The notes below the pieces were generated by a model that saw only the letters and a list, made by a program, of their open reading frames with translations, made no database searches and was not told the origin of the DNA. A stretch of DNA of 18,525 nt from CAZTGZ01 sp044339595 (GTDB lineage: Bacteria; Bacteroidota; Bacteroidia; NS11-12g; UBA9320): assembly GCA_044339595.1 (NCBI GenBank), contig JBIIVF010000038.1, positions 1 through 18,525 on the forward strand, written 5' to 3'. Shown in pieces: positions 5,407-12,383 of the stretch (position 1 is the stretch's first letter; every line of letters starts with the position of its first letter). The position numbers were made by a program, and so were the translations under genes.

Positions 5407-8406
5407 TTATGAAAAGAGCACTTCAATGTCTGAAGCCGTAAGATGTTTCACAAAACTTTCTTCGTTTTGAATGAGTTGATCGCTCAGGGCTAATTTTCGG
5501 GCTTGAAGATGGAGGATTTTTTCTTCTACCGATCCCAAAGTAATGAATTTGTAGCTAAAAACATGCTGGGTTTGCCCGATTCGGTGACTTCGGTCAATGG
5601 CCTGTTTTTCAGTGGCAGGGTTCCACCAAGGATCGGCAATGAATACATAATCAGCTGCCGTAAGATTGAGTCCGGTACCACCGGCTTTGAGAGAAATGAG
5701 AAATAGTGGAATGTCTTTGTTCTCTTGGAATTGCTGAACCTGCGCTGCTCTATCCTTGGGCAAGGTGCTGCCATCGAGATAGCAATAAGGTATTTTTTCA
5801 CGGTCGAAATGTTGTCTGAAAAGGGTTAAAAAACGCACAAACTGTGAAAACAACAATACCTTATGTCCTTCACTGATGGCGGTTTCGGCCATGCGGATGA
5901 TCTCTTCGAATTTCCCTGATGGATGAGTGTAATCTGTCTCTGTTAAAGCGGGATGATTGGCCAGCTGTCTCAATTCTGTCAGGCCTTTGATCAAATGCAT
6001 GCGACTTTTGCTGATACCGAATTGCGCTATGTTTTTGAGGATTTCATTGCGATAGGAGGATTTTACTTTTTCATACAGCGACTTCTGTTCATCGGTCATT
6101 TCGCAATACATTACCTTTTCAGTTTTCTCCGGAAGGTCTTTTGCTACCTGGTTTTTGTTCCTTCGCAAAACAAAGGGCTTGAGAATGGCTTGAAGGGTAG
6201 CCAATTTTTCTTTATTCTGTTCTTTTTCGATCGGTAAGATGTAGTTTTTTCGGAAGGATTGAATGCCGCCGAGCAACCCCGGATTGAGAAAGTTCATTTG
6301 CGACCAAAGGTCTTCAATCGAATTCTCAATGGGTGTTCCGGTAAGGGTGAGGCGGTATCGTCCATGTAAGTCGCGGATGCTTTTGGCGGTTTGACTTTGC
6401 CTGTTTTTGATGAGCTGACTTTCATCCAGGATGATATAATGGAAGGGAAAGTCTGCGAATATTTCGATGTCGTTTCTTAAAGTACCATACGTGGTGATGA
6501 TGACGTCATACTGCTTGAATATGTCATGGTTTCGGTTGCGTTGTACGCCGGTGTGATTCAGAAAACGCAACGCTGGAGCAAATTTATTTCCTTCAGCCAT
6601 CCAGTTGAAAATGAGGGATGAAGGAACGACCAGTAAACTAACGGGTCTATTGATTACGCTGAAAATAGATTCCGATGCAGCTGGTTTTACCGGGGCTGCA
6701 AAAAGATCGAGTTGCACGGTGGTTTTTGGTATTTGGGGAGCAGGTTCACTCGTGTTTATCGGTTTGGCCGCTTTCTTCTCGGAAAGATAAGTCTCTTTTT
6801 CTTTCAACAGGAGGGCCAGGGTTTGTATCGTTTTACCGAGCCCCATATCATCGGCTAAACATCCCCCAAAACCAAAAGACTGGAGAAAATAAAACCAGTC
6901 GAAACCTGCTTTTTGATAAGGGCGCAGTTCGCCTTGAAAACTCTTGGGTAAGGCGACTTCATCAATTTTGTCGAATTGCGATGCCAAGTTGATTTTGTCT
7001 TCGGTTTTTAGAAAAGGTCCAATGTTTTCCTGTATCAAACCAATATGATGCGAACTGAGGCGGATGCTTTTTTCATTCGCAGAGAGTTCAATAATACTTT
7101 GCAATCGCTCAAACCATTCTTCCGGTATGATGGCAATGCTACCATTGGGCAAAACCAACTCGCGGATGCCTGCCAGTATTTGCTTTCGGAGCAGAATAAA
7201 GGGAATTTTGTATTCGCCGAAACGCACATGAGCACGCAGGTCGAACCAATCATCTTCGCGGTTTACGGCTAATTTTAATTCGGACGTTCCGAGAAAATAG
7301 GTTTTGTTCCCGATATTTTGCCGTATGATAAATCCGGCCTTTTCAAGGGTGCTCTTGTGCTGCGTCAGAAAGTTAATACAACCCAACAGGGTGTCAATAT
7401 TCTCCGGCAAATAGGCAGAATGGGAGAGGTGGTTTAATCCGAGCGATAGCAACACTTCTGCTTTAATCTTTTCCCACTGCCTGCTTCGTTTAATCTTTCT
7501 GATTTTGAATTGATTGCCTTCTTTCACAAACATGGCTGAAACTTGTTTGCCTGAATGGGATTGAAAAAGCTGCTGTCCGTATTTGAATAAAAGCACCAGC
7601 ACATATTTCCCTGAGATATGTTGTTCTAGTCTCAAAATGGGAATGGCTTCGTATTGCTCTGTTTCTATTTCGATTCCTTTGGCAATGACCTGATAATTTT
7701 CGATCAGGGGCAGCGCAAATTTTTTATAAAATTGCTCTTCCGCCGATGGAGCAATGCTAAGATGAGATTTTTGAAGAAAGGGCAATAGTTTTTGGCCATC
7801 AAAGTCCGGGGCGAAATGCAAAAGTTTATTGCCAACTATCAACCAGCACGGTGAGCCGGCAATCAGATGGGTGTCTTTATAAAATTGATTGAAAACTTCA
7901 TGGCCACATTTGATGGTAATGAAGTAGTTGGTTCCTTGTTCATTTCTGCGCAAATGAAAGAGCACGGAACTTTCGTTTTCCGGCACTTCCAGTTTCAGAT
8001 GGGTGGGATTTTTATGGTCGAATAAAAATATGGAGTCCTTTTTTATTTGATTGAGCACCTCGGCAATGGTGCGGTTGATGAGCGGTCGGATGCTTTGCTT
8101 AAAAACGGCCTCACTCATTTGATTTTCAAAAAAGTCTTTGGGTCGCATTTTCTTTTTTCCTGAGAATCTTTTGGTTATAGATTCAGCGGAGATACTATCC
8201 AGTAATTTAATGATATGCGTTTCCTTTTCGCGGATAATTTCAGGAAAGAACTTGAGATTTTCTGCAATGAGGTGCTCGAAAACAAGACTATAACTTCCTT
8301 TCGGACTCAATTGTACCACATAGGGTTTGATCACCGGTCCGAGAATTGGATGGATGCTGATCGAGTAAACAAGGCTATGTTTGGCGTTGGCAGAAACCTG
8401 AATCAT
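5407..8406 (-). CDS. SNF2-family DNA-dependent ATPase (helicase-like)
   Basis: A 999-residue SWI2/SNF2-type ATPase. The ATPase core occupies the C-terminal half: LRPYQKAGFDW (Q-like motif), CLADDMGLGKTIQTLALL (Walker A, K near residue 524), LLVVPSSLIFNW (Ia), ILDESQLIKN (motif II near 660), LTGTPIENSIEDLWSQ (III). The second lobe has VLLFSQFVRFL (IV), LDGST, then ISLKAGGTGLNLTAADYVF (V) and EKQAIDRSHRIGQTQ (VI, near 945). Such proteins translocate on double-stranded DNA and remodel bound proteins such as RNA polymerase. A low-complexity Pro/Ala/Lys-rich insert of about 40 residues (about 545-585) sits between motifs I and Ia. The first 490 residues are bacterial-specific and weakly conserved; I see no SWIM-type Cys/His cluster. 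The start ATG at 8406 lies inside a sequence complementary to upstream heptad repeats. It is probably monocistronic, since the next gene has its own promoter candidate. The physiological role is not deducible. Confidence 0.93.
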   Translation of the reverse strand: MIQVSANAKHSLVYSISIHPILGPVIKPYVVQLSPKGSYSLVFEHLIAENLKFFPEIIREKETHIIKLLDSISAESITKRFSGKKKMRPKDFFENQMSEAVFKQSIRPLINRTIAEVLNQIKKDSIFLFDHKNPTHLKLEVPENESSVLFHLRRNEQGTNYFITIKCGHEVFNQFYKDTHLIAGSPCWLIVGNKLLHFAPDFDGQKLLPFLQKSHLSIAPSAEEQFYKKFALPLIENYQVIAKGIEIETEQYEAIPILRLEQHISGKYVLVLLFKYGQQLFQSHSGKQVSAMFVKEGNQFKIRKIKRSRQWEKIKAEVLLSLGLNHLSHSAYLPENIDTLLGCINFLTQHKSTLEKAGFIIRQNIGNKTYFLGTSELKLAVNREDDWFDLRAHVRFGEYKIPFILLRKQILAGIRELVLPNGSIAIIPEEWFERLQSIIELSANEKSIRLSSHHIGLIQENIGPFLKTEDKINLASQFDKIDEVALPKSFQGELRPYQKAGFDWFYFLQSFGFGGCLADDMGLGKTIQTLALLLKEKETYLSEKKAAKPINTSEPAPQIPKTTVQLDLFAAPVKPAASESIFSVINRPVSLLVVPSSLIFNWMAEGNKFAPALRFLNHTGVQRNRNHDIFKQYDVIITTYGTLRNDIEIFADFPFHYIILDESQLIKNRQSQTAKSIRDLHGRYRLTLTGTPIENSIEDLWSQMNFLNPGLLGGIQSFRKNYILPIEKEQNKEKLATLQAILKPFVLRRNKNQVAKDLPEKTEKVMYCEMTDEQKSLYEKVKSSYRNEILKNIAQFGISKSRMHLIKGLTELRQLANHPALTETDYTHPSGKFEEIIRMAETAISEGHKVLLFSQFVRFLTLFRQHFDREKIPYCYLDGSTLPKDRAAQVQQFQENKDIPLFLISLKAGGTGLNLTAADYVFIADPWWNPATEKQAIDRSHRIGQTQHVFSYKFITLGSVEEKILHLQARKLALSDQLIQNEESFVKHLTASDIEVLFS

Positions 8407-8428
8407 TAATCGTAGTTGCTAGAACCTA

Positions 8429-8436
8429 CAAACTTA
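8429..8436 (-). promoter_or_regulatory. Possible -7 box for the SNF2 gene
   Basis: TAAGTTTG on the minus strand matches the Bacteroidetes -7 consensus TAnnTTTG exactly and would start transcription near 8424, giving a leader of only about 18 nt. No TTTG is present 19-21 nt upstream, because that position falls inside the heptad repeats. If this box is real, the repeats are part of the promoter rather than of the leader RNA. Confidence 0.3.
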
Positions 8437-8438
8437 CG

Positions 8439-8473
8439 AATGATCAATGATTAATGATTAATGATTAATGATG
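8439..8473. repeat. Heptanucleotide tandem repeat (aatgatt, five units)
   Basis: Five consecutive 7-bp units: aatgatc, aatgatt three times, and aatgatg. The array lies 33 bp before the SNF2 start codon. On the minus strand its units read AATCATT. Two registers (8450-8459 and 8457-8466) contain attaatgatt, the exact reverse complement of aatcattaat at 8401-8410, which spans the SNF2 start codon; two more registers match 9 of 10. A short array like this can change copy number by slippage. Confidence 0.85.
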
Positions 8474-8492
8474 TGAGCAAAATCAGGCATGC

Positions 8493-8510
8493 TAAACCCT
8501 AAACCCTAAA
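8493..8510. repeat. Short telomere-like heptamer repeat (ccctaaa)
   Basis: The sequence taaaccctaaaccctaaa is about two and a half copies of the 7-bp unit ccctaaa. It lies between the SNF2 heptad array and the end of the MarR-family gene (stop codon at 8524). The unit equals the plant-type telomere repeat, but in this bacterial spacer I take that as coincidence or simple slippage. Confidence 0.7.
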
Positions 8511-8523
8511 TCAACAACATCCT

Positions 8524-8973
8524 TCATCCCAACATCTTTTGCAAAATGTAATTCAACGTTCTGGCTTCTTGCGGATTTAATCTGTTTTTGATTCTTTCGA
8601 AATGAGAGGCATTGCGCTCTTCAATGAGTTTCATGATGTCGAGGCCTTTGGCGGTGATGCGATATTGCATGGGCTCCTCGGGGTCGACTTCTCTTTTTTC
8701 AACATAACCCATTTCAACCAGTTTTTCGAAATGTTTCGAATCAATTTCTCTTTTATCGATGATTCTGGCTTTAATCGTTTTTAAGTTGAGGGGGATTCCC
8801 TGACCTTCTTTTAGAACCAATAAAATGTGAAAATGAACCACCTTTAATTTGAATTTTTTCGTCAGTAATTCCATCTCATGAAAGATTTGAGTTCCTGAAC
8901 ACATGATGTGCATGAGGGCTCTTTCCTGATCGCTGTCAAAATGGACATTCAAAAGGCTTTCAAACTGAGTCAT
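8524..8973 (-). CDS. MarR-family winged-helix transcriptional regulator
   Basis: A 149-residue protein of typical MarR size. An N-terminal dimerisation helix region (about 10-45) is followed by a winged-helix DNA-binding domain: FKLKVVHFHILLVLKEG (helix), LNLKTIKARIIDKREIDSKH (helix-turn-helix), FEKLVEMGYVEKREVDPEEP (recognition end and wing strands) and MQYRITAKGLDIMKLIEE, the usual RxxxLTxKG-like wing end, here RITAKG. The C-terminal helices (about 120-149) complete the dimer interface. MarR proteins are usually repressors of adjacent genes released by small aromatic ligands or oxidants; no ligand can be inferred here. Adjacent genes on both sides read in the same direction, so the likeliest target in view is its own promoter, where a palindrome overlaps the candidate -33 box. 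Confidence 0.8.
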   Translation of the reverse strand: MTQFESLLNVHFDSDQERALMHIMCSGTQIFHEMELLTKKFKLKVVHFHILLVLKEGQGIPLNLKTIKARIIDKREIDSKHFEKLVEMGYVEKREVDPEEPMQYRITAKGLDIMKLIEERNASHFERIKNRLNPQEARTLNYILQKMLG

Positions 8974-9002
8974 AATTTTTTTCTTGACAATGCCTGTGCC
9001 AA

Positions 9003-9033
9003 CAAATACATTGGTTTGTTAAAACATTGAAAA
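9003..9033 (-). promoter_or_regulatory. Promoter candidate with palindromic operator for the MarR-family gene
   Basis: On the minus strand TTTT (9030-9033) is followed by exactly 19 nt and TGTATTTG (9003-9010); each box is one base off the Bacteroidetes consensus (TTTG, TAnnTTTG). The inverted repeat attgaaaatcaat (9026-9038, arms ATTG/CAAT around five bases) covers the -33 box, the position expected for an autorepressor site. The predicted transcript start is about 25 bp before the ATG. The boxes are weak individually; the spacing plus the palindrome is what supports the call. Confidence 0.3.
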
Positions 9034-9069
9034 TCAATATATTATGAATTGTAATAAAAAATTAAATTA

Positions 9070-9090
9070 GGAATTATTCCAAAAATTGGA
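9070..9090. repeat. Two overlapping palindromes in MarR-gene upstream spacer
   Basis: Perfect palindromes ggaattattcc (9070-9080) and tccaaaaattgga (9078-9090) share their tcc. They lie 14-34 bp behind the stop codon of the gene ending at 9104 and about 35 bp upstream of the candidate MarR-gene promoter. They may be a weak terminator, since T-rich sequence follows on the minus strand, or additional regulator sites. Confidence 0.35.
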
Positions 9091-9103
9091 AAAAAAGTCC
9101 TAT

Positions 9104-9673
9104 TTATGAAAGAAAAGCACCTCCGATAAGTTTATTGATGAAGAGAAACAAGTCAGTAGGTTTCATATTTCGCCATGAAATATTATTTAACAAGCCATCG
9201 AAGTGAATATAATAATGCAGCCGATAGGCTTTCATTTCACTGATTACGTGTGGATGCAAATTAATCATGGCGATCCAACCTCCTTCCGTATCCTCAAGCC
9301 ATTCTTCGTAATAGGCATCGTCAGAAGCATGGAAATTCAGCACATTTTCGCCAATTAAAATGTAATGTCGAATGCCTTCGGCCATTAAGAGGTCGATGAT
9401 TTCCCGCTTCAGTATCATGATATCATTGTATAGGCAGTCGTTCCATTCTCCTATAAATTCAATGATGGCAAACCCATCGTCATAATCGGCATACAGAATT
9501 TTCAGGAAAAGGGTATCACTGCCAAATTCGTCCCATTGCGGGTGAATCACATGGTTGTAAATTTTGTTGGTAAAATACATTTCGCTGTACTCTCTGCCAT
9601 AAAAGGGAGAGAGTTGATCTGCGGCGCTGTCATATAAACTTCGCCAGAGAAAAAATGGTTCAATGTTGTGCAT
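9104..9673 (-). CDS. Conserved protein of unknown function
   Basis: I start this gene at ATG 9673 (189 residues, MHNIEPFFLWRSLYDSAAD). A start further upstream (9736) would lie deep in the glycosyltransferase gene and add a sequence without family character. The chosen start overlaps the glycosyltransferase end by 14 bp. The protein is soluble-looking and rich in aromatic and acidic residues: SPFYGREYSEMYFTNKIYNH, HPQWDEFGSDTLFLKILYAD, FIGEWNDCLYNDIMILKREI, YEEWLEDTEGGWIAMINL. It has no signal peptide, membrane segment or recognised catalytic motif. I recall highly similar sequences in other Bacteroidota but know no assigned function. The overlap with a lipid-linked-sugar glycosyltransferase suggests coupled expression, but a role in the same pathway is inference only. 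Confidence 0.75.
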   Translation of the reverse strand: MHNIEPFFLWRSLYDSAADQLSPFYGREYSEMYFTNKIYNHVIHPQWDEFGSDTLFLKILYADYDDGFAIIEFIGEWNDCLYNDIMILKREIIDLLMAEGIRHYILIGENVLNFHASDDAYYEEWLEDTEGGWIAMINLHPHVISEMKAYRLHYYIHFDGLLNNISWRNMKPTDLFLFINKLIGGAFLS

Positions 9674-10601
9674 GTGCAGAACCGGGTAAATTTGATTCTT
9701 CGATGATGTAAAGGGGCCGATTGCGGATATTGTCATTCATCCGACTGATGTATTCACCTATAATGCCGATTCCAATCAGTTGTATCCCTCCAATAAATAC
9801 CATGGTAATCATTTGAGAGGCCCAACCGGGAACGTAATCTTTAATGATGTATCTCGAATATAGGGTATAGGCAATCAGGAAAAAACCGATAAATGAAAAG
9901 GCAAATCCGCTGATCGTGGCAAGTCTTAACGGCCAGTTAGAAAAAGAGGTAATACCATCCAATGCCAGTTTAATCATTTTGGTATACGAATAGCCTGTCT
10001 GACCCTTAAAACGAGGTTCGCGGTTAAAGGAAACATAAGATTGACGAAACCCAAGCCAGGAAATTTGCCCACGGAGGAATTTTTGCTTTTCGGGCATCTG
10101 ACGCAGGTGTTTGAGTACTTTTTGATTCACCATCCTGAAATCGCCGGTGTCTAAAGGGATTTCAATGCGGGTAAGCTTGTTGAGCAACACATAAAAGATG
10201 CGGGCACTGGCTTTTTTTAACCAGCTTTCGCCCTTTCTGTTCATTCTCTTAGCATACACTACATCAAATCCTTCATCCATTTTTGTGTTCATATCGGCAA
10301 TGAGCTCCGGCGGATCCTGAAGATCGGCATCAATGAATACTGCGCGGTCTCCGTTGCACAGGTCAATGCCGGCAGAAAGGGCAATCTGATGCCCAAAATT
10401 TCGGCTGAAACTGATAAAACGGCTGTGCTCATCTGCTGCACAAAGATCCCGAATAATTGCTAAGGACTGATCCTTGCTTCCGTCGTTGATAAACAACAAT
10501 TCGTAAGGCATCGACATAGCACCGAGTACCGATGACAATCGTTCATGAATCACCCGCAGGTTTTCTTCTTCGTTGTAAACCGGAATTAATACTGAGATCA
10601 C
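9660..10601 (-). CDS. GT2-family membrane glycosyltransferase (GtrB/DPM1-like)
   Basis: A 313-residue enzyme of the polyisoprenyl-phosphate glycosyltransferase type, which transfers a sugar from a nucleotide donor to a lipid phosphate on the cytoplasmic face of the membrane. The GT-A domain begins at residue 1 (ISVLIPVYNEEENL), with LLFINDGSKDQS for nucleotide binding, FSRNFGHQIALSAGID, and the metal-binding FIDADLQDPPEL (DAD at residues 91-93). DTGDFRMV and KFLRGQISWLGFRQ are typical of this subfamily. Two C-terminal transmembrane helices lie at about 228-252 and 265-288, ending GEYISRMNDNIRNRPLYIIEE, again typical. It lies 23 bp behind the outer-membrane barrel gene and overlaps the next gene, so it is the middle of a three-gene unit. 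The sugar and the final acceptor (O-antigen modification, capsule or protein glycosylation) cannot be told from the sequence. Confidence 0.9.
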   Translation of the reverse strand: MISVLIPVYNEEENLRVIHERLSSVLGAMSMPYELLFINDGSKDQSLAIIRDLCAADEHSRFISFSRNFGHQIALSAGIDLCNGDRAVFIDADLQDPPELIADMNTKMDEGFDVVYAKRMNRKGESWLKKASARIFYVLLNKLTRIEIPLDTGDFRMVNQKVLKHLRQMPEKQKFLRGQISWLGFRQSYVSFNREPRFKGQTGYSYTKMIKLALDGITSFSNWPLRLATISGFAFSFIGFFLIAYTLYSRYIIKDYVPGWASQMITMVFIGGIQLIGIGIIGEYISRMNDNIRNRPLYIIEESNLPGSAHAQH

Positions 10602-10624
10602 GGGGCAAATGTAGGATTTTGAGT

Positions 10625-12280
10625 TCAGTATTTGAATTCGTAGGGCGTTCGACCGAATAGATTTACACGCAAAACGGTTTGAATCAAGAGATTTTCTGAA
10701 ACAAAATCGCCACTTACCGCACGATTGCTCACCCGCAGATCAGTGAAAATATTGTGATACCACTGGTACGATAGAGAAATTTCGGTGAATAGAACTTTTT
10801 CCTGCAATCCCTGACCGGTGATATTTTCATAATTCCTTACCCGATTGTCGTAGGTGCGCAAGATATTGCCACCATAGGTCATAGACGTTTGACTGCTGTC
10901 TTTTCCCCGGGCATAATAGATACCGGTAAATTGTACATTCAATTTGAAAGTGGGCTGATATCTCAGAATGAAAACGCCTTCTTTAAAGTTGGCTCCCAGA
11001 GGATGGGCGAGGGGCTGATTTTGATGAATATAGTTCTGAGCACGATTAAAGTGGGTATAGGTAAACGGACGCGCCATATTGAATTCGCCTTGTAAATCGA
11101 GGTTTTGTATACCGAATAGGTCGATGTATTTCACACCTCCCTGCAGCGCCCATTTGTTGGCCCACCATCCTGAACGAGAAATGAGTTCGTCTTTCACAAA
11201 TTCATCGAGCAAAAACTGTCCATACACACTCACTTTGCGCACCGGAATGACTTTTACATCCAATCCGATCAATACATTATCGGAACTATTTAGGGTGTGT
11301 TCTACAGCGCGATAAAATATGATGGGATTGAGGTAATTAGCTTCAAATCCTTTATTCCCGCGGTCGAAAATTACGGTTTCAAAGAACCCAATGTTGACCT
11401 TTTTACCAAGATTTAAGCTCAGGTGATGAACAGCCGCGTATTTTCGATCGATATTGCCTCCCGATCCGGATAACCGGTCGAGGTCCGATAATTCAGCAAA
11501 TAAATTGGTGTATTGAAATTTCCAGACGCGGGTTTGCAATTTTAAAAAGAGGTGCTCTCGGCTGTGATCACTCCAAATCATCGATCGAAAACCGTTTCCT
11601 ATAAAATTGCGGTCATGACCAAATTGGAGGTTCATCACTTTTAGCGGCTTTAAGGTGAAATATCCGCGAGCCGTGAAGAAATCCAATCCGTTGGTGCTGA
11701 ATGGTTTAATGAGTCCTGCACCGGGCAACACGCCGTCTTCATCTACTTTTTTGCGCATAAATTCAGGAAGTACCTGCTGATTTTCAGTCAGATAGCTGTA
11801 GAAACCCACCTTTCCGGCGAGACTTCCCCGCATTTCCACTCCGCGGGTGTTTTGGTAAAGATGCAAGTCAGAAAGGCTTTCCCTGCCATATCCAAAACCG
11901 GCCACCGGATTCAGTATGAGATTAAAATCAGGCACATCCACCGCATAGAAAGCATTGCTGCGAGCATAGAAAGACTTTCTCTTTTTGGTGGAAAGATCTT
12001 CTACGTTGGATTTTTTCTGATCGGGATTGTCATCATGCAAATAGCGAAAGTTCTTATCATCCGTTTGGCTCCAGAGGGTGCGATCTCCTGATATTTCAAC
12101 CAGTGCATCGCGCCAATAAGGTTTGAAGGAGGAATGTAAATCCGGTAGGGTTTTTCCTTCGAGGAGTTCAATCCGATCCACCCAATGAAACTGAAAATCA
12201 GACAAAGGAGTAAGAACAGATTGACTGTAGGAAATCAAACCGAAAAATAAAAACATGCAGGTCAGCAGAACTCTTAGCAT
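10625..12280 (-). CDS. Outer-membrane beta-barrel protein, Wzi/RemB-like
   Basis: A 551-residue exported protein. The signal peptide is MLRVLLTCMFLFFGLISYSQ, cut before SVLTPL. The mature part consists mainly of amphipathic strands with aromatic girdles and ends in a strand with a terminal aromatic (TPYEFKY), as expected for an outer-membrane barrel. The segment near residue 220, LQFGHDRNFIGNGFRSMIWS, followed by LFLKLQTRVWKFQYTNLFAE, resembles the conserved core of capsule-assembly Wzi proteins and the gliding protein RemB of Flavobacterium; I cannot decide between these. Wzi anchors capsule at the cell surface, and RemB is a surface component linked to motility. The gene leads the cluster with a GT2 glycosyltransferase, which favours a surface-polysaccharide role. 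A -7-like TAGGTTTG sits directly before the start codon. Confidence 0.7.
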   Translation of the reverse strand: MLRVLLTCMFLFFGLISYSQSVLTPLSDFQFHWVDRIELLEGKTLPDLHSSFKPYWRDALVEISGDRTLWSQTDDKNFRYLHDDNPDQKKSNVEDLSTKKRKSFYARSNAFYAVDVPDFNLILNPVAGFGYGRESLSDLHLYQNTRGVEMRGSLAGKVGFYSYLTENQQVLPEFMRKKVDEDGVLPGAGLIKPFSTNGLDFFTARGYFTLKPLKVMNLQFGHDRNFIGNGFRSMIWSDHSREHLFLKLQTRVWKFQYTNLFAELSDLDRLSGSGGNIDRKYAAVHHLSLNLGKKVNIGFFETVIFDRGNKGFEANYLNPIIFYRAVEHTLNSSDNVLIGLDVKVIPVRKVSVYGQFLLDEFVKDELISRSGWWANKWALQGGVKYIDLFGIQNLDLQGEFNMARPFTYTHFNRAQNYIHQNQPLAHPLGANFKEGVFILRYQPTFKLNVQFTGIYYARGKDSSQTSMTYGGNILRTYDNRVRNYENITGQGLQEKVLFTEISLSYQWYHNIFTDLRVSNRAVSGDFVSENLLIQTVLRVNLFGRTPYEFKY

Positions 12281-12284
12281 TTTT

Positions 12285-12292
12285 CAAACCTA
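12285..12292 (-). promoter_or_regulatory. Possible -7 box giving a near-leaderless mRNA for the barrel gene
   Basis: TAGGTTTG on the minus strand matches TAnnTTTG exactly and ends 4 bp before the ATG at 12280, so transcription would start at or next to the start codon. The -33 position holds only TTTC (12311-12314, 18-nt spacer), a near match. If used, the mRNA would be leaderless or nearly so. Confidence 0.35.
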
Positions 12293-12335
12293 AGGGATTT
12301 TTTCGGACCAGAAAAGAAGATTGCAATCGGGTAAT

Positions 12336-12366
12336 TTTGGGTGAACCACATATTTCGGTAGTTTTG
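12336..12366 (+). promoter_or_regulatory. Bacteroidetes-type promoter for ligA operon
   Basis: TTTG (12336-12339), a 19-nt spacer and TAGTTTTG (12359-12366) match the Bacteroidetes -33/-7 consensus (TTTG, 19-21 nt, TAnnTTTG) in all fixed positions. The predicted start near 12371 lies about 13 bp before the ligA ATG. It shares the 103-bp divergent spacer with the barrel gene promoter. Confidence 0.6.
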
Positions 12367-12383
12367 AAGAATTCTGAGTACCC

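Noticed and set aside
6410..6440. SNF2 motif II reads DESQ instead of DEAH or DEAQ
   Set aside because: The catalytic Asp-Glu pair is intact, and serine at the third position is known in bacterial SNF2 proteins, so it does not suggest inactivation.
6675..6992. Plus-strand open frame (105 codons) opposite the SNF2 gene
   Set aside because: It is antisense to the ATPase motif I region, which is clearly coding, and its translation has no recognisable features.
8439..8473. Heptad repeats as a CRISPR array
   Set aside because: The units are 7 bp and directly adjacent with no spacers, and no cas genes are present.
8493..8510. Telomere-like ccctaaa repeat as evidence of eukaryotic DNA or a linear replicon end
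   Set aside because: There are only about two and a half units, flanked by bacterial genes on both sides; chance or slippage is far more likely.
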